From positions 20,120,501 to 20,184,500 of the forward strand of contig NC_081812.1 of the NCBI RefSeq assembly GCF_030704535.1: 64,000 bases of DNA, given 5' to 3'. Source of the stretch: Vitis vinifera (lineage: Eukaryota; Streptophyta; Magnoliopsida; Vitales; Vitaceae). Under the pieces are notes generated by a model. That model saw only the letters and a program-made list of their open reading frames with translations. It ran no database searches and had not been told where the DNA came from. The position numbers and the translations under genes are program-made. Shown here piece by piece: positions 1 to 11,060 of this stretch; position 1 is the first letter of the stretch; each line of letters opens with the position of its first letter.

Positions 1-3000
1 CAGTGAGACAGAAGAGGGCCATCTCATTAGACAGAGGGTCCTGCCTCCCCTGCACAAGCACAATGATACTGATTAAGGCTCTTCAATGTGCATTAACGCA
101 CAACTAAAACCAGGGGTTCCCCACCTACAATCCCCCTACACATGCCTGAAATCTACAAGCAACGCATTTTGGACTGAAAACCTTGACATTTTGAGAATCA
201 AATCATCCCAAATGTGTCATCATTTTTTGACTTTAGGCTCATTTGGACAATTTAGAGGAGTCAGGACTCAGGACCATTTGATTTTTCTTGACTTCACTGC
301 AAGTTTTTCCGCCCCCATGTGTGTGGCCAATAGTGTACAGTAATCAATATGCTCAGTGTAGAATGGAAAATGGGGAGCATGCCAGATGGGGGTTGGAACT
401 TTAGTGTCGGCCATAGTTTCAAAGCTTTTGACAGGGAGAGATGGGGGTGGAATTGAGTCATGTTTGGCCGACAAATCAGAGAAAATCACAGGACACTTGG
501 TAACTAAAAATCTCCAGACTGGCTGGCCTCCGCTGTTCTCCAATAAAACTTTGTCCTTAGCTTTCCATTTCACTGTCTGAAAAAATGTCCCCATATTCAG
601 AGAAGAAAAGAAGAAAACAAAGGTAGAAATCCATCATATTCATTACAGTGTCCCTAACCCTTAACAATGATAAGCTAATGGCTTTGCTATGATTGCTTGA
701 TTCCTCCATAATGTTTTATATCCTTGAGCCCTCAAATGTGACATCAATTTCATCATCGCTCTTCATAATAAGGTTTGCTCTGAAAGGCCATACTCAATTT
801 CAGCGTCCCATTTTTCTTCCTGTCCCCCCACATCATCAAACATATACTCGTGTCACGTCTCCAAACCATTCATTTTTATTTTCCCAACACCTACCATTAT
901 CTTTTTCGTAAAATATATAGCACTGTTTAAAATAATAAGCAATTCTTTTGGGCTCAGTTCATATTCTATATGATGTTCCAATACCAGGAAAAGCTCGAAA
1001 GACGGGGACAAGAAAAGCGACTCCAACCGGCGCCCTTATAATTGAAAAAAAACATAGCTAAACTCTTCAACGTATATGCAGGTCATAGGGATCTAGAGGA
1101 ATGACAATGAAAATCACGGATATCCTTTTCAATAGATGAACTTTTTTGTTTTTTCAATTGTAACACAAAAAGTGTTTGGGAGCACAGAAAATACTAATAA
1201 AACAGTAACCTTGGAAGATGACTAAGATGCAGATAGAAGAAGTGATGCGATTATTTTGCATTGTGAGCCCCATCTTTTCTGGGCTTCCAAGACATTAACT
1301 CATTAGGAGTACAGAAGGGGTACTTCATTATTTGCATCAAAGGAGGCAGATTTACCAGTCATAATCCCATGCCTCAAATCATGTGCCCTTGTGATATGTT
1401 ATGCTCCAAGATCTTCTCCCAAATCATGATGTTTCTACCTCCCTTTACAATGAAAAGAAAAATTGCCAACCCCTTAATACTGTCATTGACTATTGTTCCC
1501 AGCCAATCTATATAGAGCCTAATAGCCTAAAAATATATCATTATCGTATCGTAACTTTGATTAAAAAGGTGACAATGACTTCCAATGACTAATGAGACGC
1601 TAGAGATGGACAACTTATGGTGCAAGACGCGAATCAGAGCCTCCACTTACATTTATTATTTTGCGAAGTATAGTAGGTGATTCGATTGATTGACGGATAG
1701 ACAAAATATTATTAAGATTACTAAATGCTACATACAAAATTTAATTTTGTCGTAGAGAAAATCGTCCAAATTGTACTACTCATATTTGATGTTTTTTGAT
1801 TGGATCAAGTTAAAATATGGGTAATTTGTCTGTAGTGGGCGTTAAGATATGATTAGAAAACACTTCGGATGCTCTGTACGACTTAAGACTTGGATGGAAA
1901 TGATTGAATGGAAAGTATGAAAGAAAAAAAAAAAAAAAAAGGGAGACTAATCCCTCCTGCTCCAAAACAGAGTTGCTCTGCCGACACTAAATGGGATACA
2001 AATGAACTGTTTTGAAGGGAAAAACATTGTGAAGGAATCCGTATGTTGAAATTAATCACTGGTGGGTCCATTTTCAGACTTTGTTTTCCCCAAGCCCCTC
2101 ATTGGGCACTCGGACTAAGAGGCTTTGTGCCGTGTCCCGTGGCAGGTCTTGGCTGATGCCAACTGGTCTGTTGGTGTACCGTATTGGATTTTGTACCTTC
2201 TATAGTCGGCTCAAATCTATTCGGGAAAGAAGATGGTTAAATCTAAGAAAATTTTGGCAAAGAATCTCATACTTCCGATTTCCCTTTTATCTTTTAACAA
2301 CGAGCGGTTGGCACTGTTCCACAGGCCGTATCTTCTGAGACGGATCAGAGCATGTTGCGTAAATTCATATTCACGGTTTGAAGGGGGCAGGAGAGCACTT
2401 TTGGTCTTAATTGGAGGGCATTCTAGGCTAGTTTGGTATTAATGAATTCAACCCATTGGGCTTGGTCCAAGTTTCTGGATGTCAAAATGGAGGCCCAATC
2501 ACCTTGCCTATGGTCCATAACCAGTACAGACCAGAAATCCGTGGGCTGACTTACTACAGCCCATTAGAGCAGCACTTGTCTACTTGTCATGCGTCAATGA
2601 TTCATTCTCCAACCCTGAAAAATTTCAGAAAAAATAAAATAATAATACATTATGTTGTTAATATTACTTTAATATTGCTTATCTATCATAAATTTAATTT
2701 TTTTTTGTTTATAATTTTTATTTTAAAAAATTAAAAATTTTGATTTAAAAAATTAAATTTGTGGTTTAAATTTTAAAAGCAAGTAAAAAATATTTATAAA
2801 ATATATTGTAAAATAATATTAGTATATAAATTATTTTTATATATTGAATAACATAATATAAAAAATTTTATTTATATATTTTTAATATTTTAATAATAAA
2901 TATTATTGAATAATTTTTTATATTTTTTTAAATAGTAAATATTAAAATATAATATAATTTTTATTTTAAACAAACATCAAATAATATATTTTTTTATTTT

Positions 3001-3540
3001 TTATTTTATAAATTAAATATAAATATAACATAGCATATTTTATTAAGATAGGTTAGAATAAGAATAATAAATGATATCTATTTTTGTTATTTTATTTTTT
3101 AAAATAAAAGATGCTTAAAAAAGGGATGAAAAATATATTAATATTCTGAAAGCAGCGTGATAAGCACGCGCGTGAGCACTTGAAAGGGAAAATCCCCCAA
3201 GCAGAGAAATTCCAGCAATGAAGGCACGGGAAAAAGACAGTTTTATCCGCCAACCATATTGAAGCAGAAAGATGGGAAATAACTTTCATATGATCCTCAT
3301 ATCTCAGAGCATATCCACTGGACACGTGTCGCCTGATCATCGTATGATCTATGAATATCAGAGAAGATCTAGGACCCCCTTCTGCCCTGGTTTCTCAATC
3401 AGAAAAGTCCGAGAGACGTGTCCAAAATCTGGCGGCAGAGGGTCAACAAAAGAAGATTCCATTCCACGTGAAGAATCGTAAATACTCCCCTTCTCCTTCC
3501 ATGCCTAGATTATATCTCTATTCCTCCCAAAATCTCGAGT
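1..3540. other. intergenic region, no gene supported
   Basis: I see no coding exon here that I can defend. Short open frames exist but have no recognisable domain, splice structure or composition. A poly-A run lies near 1923-1940. About 2630-3120 is extremely AT-rich low-complexity sequence, possibly an old transposon remnant. The last few hundred bases look like the promoter of the next plus-strand gene. Confidence 0.6.
3323..3470 (+). promoter_or_regulatory. two G-box motifs upstream of the DUF4050 gene
   Basis: CACGTG occurs at 3323-3328 and again at 3465-3470, a short distance before a likely transcribed leader of the gene starting at 4365. G-boxes bind bZIP and bHLH factors in plants. 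The motifs are seen directly; their function here is inferred. Confidence 0.35.
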
Positions 3541-3678
3541 CTTAGAAAGAAATCTCCGTGTCCTGTGGACTGAGGCCTCTTTCACATTCAACACTGTCGA
3601 AAGCGTAAACGAAGGTCTGACTTCAAACCCACACCCCCCTTTTAGCTTTACTTCCATACGATTTGTTCTTCTGTGATA

Positions 3679-3700
3679 AATATATATATATATATATATT
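3679..3700. repeat. TA dinucleotide microsatellite
   Basis: An uninterrupted run of about ten TA units lies in the probable 5' leader or leader intron of the gene that starts at 4365. Confidence 0.8.
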
Positions 3701-4364
3701 TGTTATCTGCGTTTCGATTTCAGTGACAGTTTTGAGTGCTTGATGGAAAAGAACGATGGTGTGTTCTTAGATTTTGTTTGGGTATATCTTTAAAGAGATG
3801 GGTGTGGGTTTTGTTTGGTGTTAATGGTGATATAGCTCATATATTTCATATCTCATGTTCTACTGGTGTGTTGATTCTTATCGAGTCTGGGTGATGTAGG
3901 TTGTATACGGATTAACAAAAAGAACAAATAAATACGAGTTAATAGCAATAGAGAAAAGTCAGCTTTCCTAGTCGTTCTTCTGAGCAGAGGATCTTCCAAG
4001 ACCAAGAGATTGGACTTATGTAGAATATGATATCTTGATTCTAGGAAAATGTAGGGGACTTTTTAAGTGATAGAAAGGCAGAAAATCCGTAATAGGGTTA
4101 GGAGTTGACTAAAGTTCTGTTGCTTACCACCAGAAATTCTAGAAACTATGTGTTTCATGTTTGAGAACATTATTGATTTTATGTTTTGTTGTTTAGAATT
4201 TAGTTTTGACCCATGAGTAAATCTATTAAGAAAGATTTCTATCTTTCCTGCCATCTTGATGCTGAGATAATAATACTGTTTTTATGTTGCAGATGAATTA
4301 ACTCTATATTTTCATTCATGTGCAGAGGTAGCTTCACTGCAGGCGAGGGCGATGGTTATTCAGT

Positions 4365-7171
4365 ATGGAGAATATGGAAATTAATGGTGGTAATCCTTGT
4401 TCCAATGAAAAGTTGCCCTCAGAGGGTTCGAAGAATGTTAATGAGGAAAGAAATTCCATCGAGAAAGAAGTTTGTGATTCTGTCTTTATCAACCATGGTA
4501 TGTCCTTTGTAGGAGCTTTAATTTAGTTCCCATAGGAAATTCATCTGGTGATGTTCATGAAATTGCACTGAAACCCACCAAATCTATCTTTGTTATAACC
4601 AATGCTTGAATCACATGAACATTGATAAACTAAGAATCATGCTTGAAAGATTTTAGGCCAGTTTGGAAACTTTGAGTATGGATCAACCCAAGGGGTCAGG
4701 GTTTTCTTCTACCAATTGAGGCCTTCTCCTCAGCAACCCCATGGGAATGATCCATAGGGTTCATTCCTATCAAAAAAAAATGATCCATAGGGTTCATAAC
4801 CACTCTTCTGGAGTACCGGAATGCATAGCCAACACTTAGATTTGGCTATTCCCAAACGTTTTTTGTTCACTCAAATAGTGTCAAATGTTATTTTTGAAAC
4901 TTTCCCTCCTATATATGCGGCAATGGCCATTGCAAGTGTTCTAGAGCCTATAAAATACTGAAACTGATCTGTGGGCAAAAATTTTTTTGGGCAGGAAAGT
5001 AATTCAAAGCCAATAAGGCATTGAAACTAATTCTTTAGTTTCATGAAGTGTAGGTTAAGTATCTGCTGGGTTAGAGGTATGGTACTCAGTTTTTTTATAG
5101 CTATTTGGGGTTGTGGAGCAAGTGCCTGAAGGTGAATTTTGGGAATTCTTGCCATTGGCCTGGGTGCAAATGCTCTCTTGAAGCAGCCTGTCAAAAATAA
5201 AGAAACAAAATCTCTCTTAAAACGAGATTGGGGTTGCAATATATTCTTGGTTGTTACAGATTGGGAGTTGGAAGATGGAGTTTGTAACCTGAAGTCATTG
5301 TTTGATAATTAATTTGATCATGCTTGCCAAATTAGATAAATCTCGTGTTCGTTATGTGATCATGCTTAATTTTTTCTATAGCTTTCTTGTTAGATCTTGG
5401 GTTCCACCTGTGTCAGTATCCATTCATTTTGTGGCTGAAAATGTAATTAGGAAAGGAGATGGGGTAATATAAGTTGTAGTGGGAGGTTTATGTGTTATAA
5501 CGTAGTCGCTTATTAGACTTTTGTGATGTCTTGCATTATCTGAGATGTGCAAAATATTCCCCAAAAAATAAAATAAATTATTTTCCTTGATTTGTCGAGT
5601 GTCATAACTTCAATGGAGTGTCAAGATTATGCTCTCAGATGGCTGAATTTTCTGAAACCAGCTTCTTGGACCTACTTTCCATAATGCTACATTCTTCATA
5701 AGAATCTTTTCTTGCCCTCTGTTATCGAATTTTTCAATTTTTTTTATATTTGAAAAAGGGTCTTGCTCTTGAGAATAATGTCGATGATATTACTATGCAG
5801 CTGAGATAGCTTGGCATCAAAGAAGAAAAGAGTGGGTTGGTGATGAATCCCAGAAGCCAAAGAGAGTGCATAAAGAACCAGTTATGAGGTATACTCTTTC
5901 TTATTAAGTTTTCAGAATTTGTCCTTTTAGCCTTTTGGTTTTGATATTGATTGCCATTAGTTCTCTTGGCCCATGGTCAAAATCTCACTTCTCTTTATTA
6001 TAATCGAAGAACTACATAACTAAAAGCTAAAATATTCATTTTTTATTTTGTGCTTCCCTATATTTGTGTATAATCAAATATCTAGCAGGAAACCGAAGTA
6101 TGTGTTTTTGTATGCATGCTTGTGTGCATACAAAACCATTGCAGTAACTGTGAATTTGTTTATGTAGGTTTTTTTTGAGATGGATATGGTTGCTTGAAGC
6201 AAATTCAAACCTGATATTATGATTGGCATCATGATGTGAGATGAAATTGGTTGGTCACTCCCTCTAGCTGAAGCTAAATGATCACTTATAATACCTTCAA
6301 TCAGCCATGACAAAAATTAGTCTACTTCAGATTTTCTTCTTGCATTGAACTCTATTTTTACGTTATTAAATGTTCTAATTGTCTTGTCAAAGAACTTATA
6401 GCCTTGTTGGAATAAAAGATGGCTAAAAACTATGCCAGTAAATTTTTGTTATGGACAAAAAAATTTATTGTCATGTACTATCATGGTAGCATTTCCTAAA
6501 GATGAATTTCAAGCGCCCATAGATGCTCTCTACCTCATATCAGAGCTGTCTTGTGATCTTGTTTTGCATGTCTACGTTTCCTTTGGTCAATGATTTGAAC
6601 TAATTTATGGATTCTTGGTTTCTTTTCAAGGAGTTGTGTTAAAAAAAGTGTGCTATTGCACATTTTTTGTGCTAAATATTGGTTATCCTAAATCACACCT
6701 GAGGTTCTGACAATATTACTAACCTCCTACTTTGTTGTTTTCCTTAAATTGAACGTTGCTTAATTTACTTGAAGTGGTCTTTTATTTTATTTTATTTTCT
6801 TTGGTAGAATTGAGACCATGGATGCTTACATCATAATTTCAGGGAGGTCACTGATACCATTGGAAGAGATCAGAATATTTACCCTTACCATGGATGTGCA
6901 TCTTTTAGTTACCTATTGAGTTGAAATGAAAGTTGCAAACAATTCACCATGATTTCTTTTGCAGCTGGACCACAACCTATGAGGACCTGCTCTTATCCAC
7001 TGATCGTTTTCATCAGCCAATCCCATTAGCTGTAAGTTTTGTCGATCGCCTTCTTTTCTGTGTACTCAACTTTGGCACATTGTTGATGTGCACATTGTTA
7101 TTTGTTGGATGCTGCAGGAAATGGTGGATTTTTTAGTTGATATATGGCATGAGGAAGGTCTCTATGACTAG
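4365..7171 (+). CDS. Gag1-like clamp (DUF4050) domain protein
   Basis: Four coding exons, 4365-4497, 5801-5888, 6965-7031 and 7118-7171, join in phase (44 codons+1, then +2, then 0) to give 113 residues; every intron is GT..AG. The start at 4365 is used because the ATG at 4352 is stopped after ten codons. Residues 1-44 are polar and acidic. The rest matches the plant Gag1-like clamp family (PF13259): WHQRRKEWVGDESQKPKR, then SWTTTYEDLLLSTDRFHQPI, then EMVDFLVDIWHEEGLYD at the C terminus. Length is typical of the small plant members. The family name comes from a fungal domain; the plant role is unknown to me. A leader intron ending at a CAG just before 4291 or 4326 is likely. Confidence in the exons is high, in function low. 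Confidence 0.85.
4747..4797 (+). mobile_element. tiny 5'-truncated LINE insertion scar
   Basis: An 18-bp sequence, ATGATCCATAGGGTTCAT, occurs at 4747-4764 and again, identical, at 4780-4797. Between the copies are only 15 bases, tcctatc plus eight A. This is the form of a LINE insertion so truncated that only the tail survives, flanked by its target-site duplication. It lies in intron 1 of the DUF4050 gene. Confidence 0.5.
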
Positions 7172-7925
7172 ACAAGAGGGGAGGTTTTCTTTAGTGGACA
7201 GTGAAGAGTGTTGCAAAGTTTTGTTTATGAAAATTAGTGAAGATGAAGCAAAGTAGCAAACTCATATATTATACACCCTATTACGCCTCATACTGAATGA
7301 ATGATACAGTTGTTTCTGTCTGAGATATTTAACAGAAAACTTGGTTTAGAGTTTAGGGTGGTTCATATGGTTAGCACAGTTCCACCTGACACCTACTTAC
7401 TTATGTGTTTTTACTCATCATTTTCTGAAGTAAGGATGTATTGCTAATTTAGCATCTGGAGATTGCTTTCCTAAAACTTGTTATAAATGATTCTGAAATT
7501 TGTAAGGAGTCCACATCTTGTAATTTGTGTTCTTCTCTTTGGGAGCAATTGAAGCTAAACTCTAGTTTGATAGTTGATTGATCTCTTCAAACAGATGAAA
7601 ACATGTATTGAATTCAAATTAATGAAGCTACATTTTGGGTTGTGTTTGGTTGCAGCAGAAGTGCTCACGCTCTTGAGGATCAGATAGGACAACAACAGAA
7701 AGAGCAAGCAGTACTGGGACAGCTCAGTCATTAATATCAATTTGAATGGTGGAGCTGAGAGCATCAATTTAGATGTGCTGTCAAACTTTGACAGAGTTTG
7801 AATGTTCAATCTCTATCCTCTTGCCCCCTTGGAGATAAGTGCTGTGAAACTTAAGGTATCCCTCTATGGGTGGATTTGATTTTATTATCCTGGGGCAATT
7901 TGATGGCTCTGTGTCTCCTTCATGA
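7172..7925. other. 3' region of DUF4050 gene and PPR upstream region
   Basis: The stretch between the stop at 7171 and the PPR start at 7926 holds the presumed 3' untranslated region and the PPR leader or promoter. No further coding exon is evident on either strand. Confidence 0.6.
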
Positions 7926-10106
7926 GTGGTTCGCATGATGTGGAAAAGGTTTCTTTTGGAAAACCCATCATCATTATGCCTCTTAGAATCATGCAAATCC
8001 TTCAAGCAAGGACTCCAGATTCATGCTCAAACCATTGTTAATGGTCTCCACCACCAAATCTTCTCCATAAGCAGACTCATTTCGTTCTTTTCCCTTTTGG
8101 GTTCCAAAGATGGTCTCGATCATTCTCGCCTTCTTTTCTCACAAATTGATTGTCCAAATTTGTTCATGTGGAATACCATGATCCGGGGCTACTCACGCAG
8201 TGATAACCCTCGAGAAGCAATTGTCCTGTACATGTCTATGATAGCTAAAGGTATTGCACCACCCAATAATTTCACCTTCCCATTCCTACTCAATTCTTGT
8301 GCAAGGTTGTCCAGCCTAGAGCCAGGGCACGAGGTTCATTCTCACATAATAAAACATGGTTTTGAATCAGATCTATTCGTTAGGAATGCCCTAATTCATC
8401 TTTATTCTGTTTTTGGAAATTTAAACCTTGCACGCACTCTATTTGATGAAAGCCTTGTTAGAGATCTTGTTTCATACAATACCATGATAAAAGGGTATGC
8501 CGAAGTAAATCAACCTGAATCTGCTCTGTGCCTCTTTGGAGAAATGCAGAATTCGGGTATTCTGCCTGATGAGTTTACTTTTGTTGCTTTATTTTCTGTT
8601 TGTTCTGTTCTAAATGAACCCAATGTAGGAAAGCAGATACATGCCCAGGTTTATAAGAACTTGAGGTCCATTGATTCTAATATATTGCTCAAGAGTGCTA
8701 TTGTTGATATGTATGCAAAATGTGGGTTGATAAACATAGCTGAGCGAGTATTTAGTACAATGGGAACTAGCAAAAGTGCTGCAGCTTGGAGTTCTATGGT
8801 GTGTGGTTATGCTCGATGTGGAGAAATCAATGTTGCAAGGAAATTGTTTAATCATATGCATGAAAGAGATGTAATTTCTTGGACAGCCATGATTAGTGGC
8901 TACTCTCAAGCAGGGCAGTGCAGTGAAGCTTTGGAGCTTTTCAAAGAGATGGAGGCATTGGGCATAAAACCAGATGAAGTAACACTGGTGGCTGTTCTCT
9001 CAGCTTGTGCTAGGCTTGGTGCTTTTGATCTTGGCAAAAGGCTTTATCATCAGTACATAGAAAATGGGGTTTTTAATCAAAATACGATTCTTACAGCAGC
9101 TGTTATGGATATGTATGCAAAATGCGGAAGCATAGATTCTGCTCTGGAAATTTTTCGTAGAGTTGGGAAGAATATGAAGACCGGGTTTGTCTTCAATTCC
9201 ATGATCGCTGGTCTGGCCCAGCATGGGCTTGGTGAAACCGCTATAACGGTTTTCAGAGAACTGATATCAACAGGATTAAAGCCAGATGAAGTAACATTTG
9301 TGGGGGTTTTGTGTGCCTGCGGTCACAGTGGGCTCATCGAAGAGGGTAAGAAGCTATTTGAGTCCATGTTTAATGCGTATGGAATCAAACCACAGATGGA
9401 ACATTACGGTTGCATGGTTGATCTTCTTGGACGGTATGGATGTTTGGAGGAGGCTTATGACTTGGTTCAGAAAATGCCGTTTGAGGCCAACTCTGTGATA
9501 TGGAGGGCTCTACTGAGTGCTTGCAGAACCCATGGAAATGTCAAAATAGGCGAGATTGCAGGGCAGAAGCTTCTTGAAATGGAGGCCCAGCATGGAGCTC
9601 GTTACGTTCTATTATCTAACATACTTGCTGATGCAAACCAATGGGAAGAAGCTAGACAAGTGAGGAAAGTGATGGAAGATCATGGCATCCGAAAGCCACC
9701 AGGATGGAGCTATATAGAGCTGGGAGGAGCTATTCATCGGTTTGTAGCAAGCGACAAGTCACACCCCCAAGGCAAGGAAATTGAGCTGATGCTCAAAGAC
9801 ATGGCCATGAGACTAAAATCTGCTGGCTATGTTCCCAATACAGCACAAGTAATGTTTGATATAGATGAGGAAGAGAAGGAATCGGTTGTATCTTATCACA
9901 GTGAGAAATTGGCTTTGGCATTTGGGTTGATGTACTGCAGTCCTACAGATACCATAAGAATAGTGAAGAACCTTAGAATCTGTGCAGACTGCCACAAAGC
10001 ATTTAAACTTGTGTCTGAGATATACGGAAGAGAGATAACAGTGAGGGATACCATGAGATTCCACCATTTTAGGAATGGATCTTGCTCTTGTATGGATTTT
10101 TGGTGA
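7926..10106 (+). CDS. PPR protein, PLS class with E and DYW domains
   Basis: A single intronless frame of 726 residues. Such proteins act in chloroplasts or mitochondria, usually in C-to-U RNA editing; the target of this one is unknown. From about residue 70 to 560 there are tandem PPR motifs of P, L and S type, for example WNTMIRGYSRSDNPREA, DVISWTAMISGYSQAGQ and MDMYAKCGSIDSALEIF. E and E+ motifs follow (about 560-635, containing PGWSYIELGG). The DYW deaminase domain ends the protein: HSE at 658-660 and CADCH at 686-690 supply the zinc-binding and catalytic residues, and CSC near 720-722 the second zinc site. The final tripeptide is DFW rather than DYW, a common variant. Several Met codons lie near the N terminus (7926, 7935, 7938), so the exact start is open. 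Lack of introns is normal for the family. Targeting is not obvious from the N terminus. Confidence 0.95.
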   Translation: MVRMMWKRFLLENPSSLCLLESCKSFKQGLQIHAQTIVNGLHHQIFSISRLISFFSLLGSKDGLDHSRLLFSQIDCPNLFMWNTMIRGYSRSDNPREAIVLYMSMIAKGIAPPNNFTFPFLLNSCARLSSLEPGHEVHSHIIKHGFESDLFVRNALIHLYSVFGNLNLARTLFDESLVRDLVSYNTMIKGYAEVNQPESALCLFGEMQNSGILPDEFTFVALFSVCSVLNEPNVGKQIHAQVYKNLRSIDSNILLKSAIVDMYAKCGLINIAERVFSTMGTSKSAAAWSSMVCGYARCGEINVARKLFNHMHERDVISWTAMISGYSQAGQCSEALELFKEMEALGIKPDEVTLVAVLSACARLGAFDLGKRLYHQYIENGVFNQNTILTAAVMDMYAKCGSIDSALEIFRRVGKNMKTGFVFNSMIAGLAQHGLGETAITVFRELISTGLKPDEVTFVGVLCACGHSGLIEEGKKLFESMFNAYGIKPQMEHYGCMVDLLGRYGCLEEAYDLVQKMPFEANSVIWRALLSACRTHGNVKIGEIAGQKLLEMEAQHGARYVLLSNILADANQWEEARQVRKVMEDHGIRKPPGWSYIELGGAIHRFVASDKSHPQGKEIELMLKDMAMRLKSAGYVPNTAQVMFDIDEEEKESVVSYHSEKLALAFGLMYCSPTDTIRIVKNLRICADCHKAFKLVSEIYGREITVRDTMRFHHFRNGSCSCMDFW

Positions 10107-11060
10107 AAAAAAAAAAAAAGAAGTGCAGAGCCGTGAAAGACAAAGGCAGCAAAATTCAGAAAGTTTTTTCCCTGGGTCTTTTTTCTACGAACGTGTTGAG
10201 AGAAACATCATCACGGAAAACATGACTTGACCTGAGAACATAACGACTACGAGAGAAAGCTGCCGGTCGTAGTCTTTGAATTTTCTTAGCATCTTTGTCT
10301 CTTTCATTTTCTTATTCTCACTGACGACCTGGAATGTCCAGTTGTCATATTTATCATTTATGCCTCAAATTCACCTTTTTCTGTGACTTTTAAGTCGTAA
10401 GTCTTTTATTTTAATTTTTTCAGTCAAATTAAGACGCATTGAAAAATATATCCAAACGACGGTTCTTAGAAAAAAATGTTTTCTTAAAGGAAGGTTGATG
10501 ACTGTGTTGAACGTGAAAATCATAGGCCTCATATTTGAAATGATTATGATTAGCTTATTTCAGAAATTCGAGGAATGGTAGCGTAATTGTAGGATTCATT
10601 CATGGAATTCAAAAGTCACCAATTATGTAACCATTTATTTCCCATCTGACCCTCTCCCTTTCCAAATTCTAAAGCCTAAAAGTGAAGACATATTTAATTA
10701 AATTGTTATCCAAAAAACCTACCGGCTACCGGGTCAAGTACGTTATATTTTGTTTCTGGTTCGTCCACGAGAATCCGACCCGGATTCATCCGTTTGGGTC
10801 CCTCTAACTCTCTATTTTAACAGCTTCGATGTTGCGTCTGAGGAATAGAGTCATAGAATAAAACTAATTCTGGCTTTTCCGAGATAAAGAATCTGTGGCA
10901 TATACGCCACACCTTCTTTTCTTCTTCAATTAACGATCGATTTGAAATCAAATTTCTGATACATTTTGAGAACGGGGTGAGTTGCGTGTTCTAATTCGCC
11001 GAAAGCTGCTGAACATTTGGAGTTGAGGAAGCTTCATTTAGTTTTTTTGATTTGCAGAAA
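10107..11060. other. intergenic region with FAD synthase gene promoter
   Basis: No coding sequence seen. An A-run just after the PPR stop (about 10106-10120) begins the presumed 3' untranslated region; AT-rich sequence follows. The last 200 bases are the likely leader of the gene starting at 11061. Confidence 0.6.

Noticed and set aside
268-594. Minus-strand frame of 108 codons near the window start
   Set aside because: No recognisable domain, no convincing splice partner, and a competing plus-strand frame; it could be a genuine exon of a gene, but I cannot support it.
2456-2734. Plus-strand frame of 92 codons
   Set aside because: The second half runs into the AT-rich low-complexity block; no coding signal.
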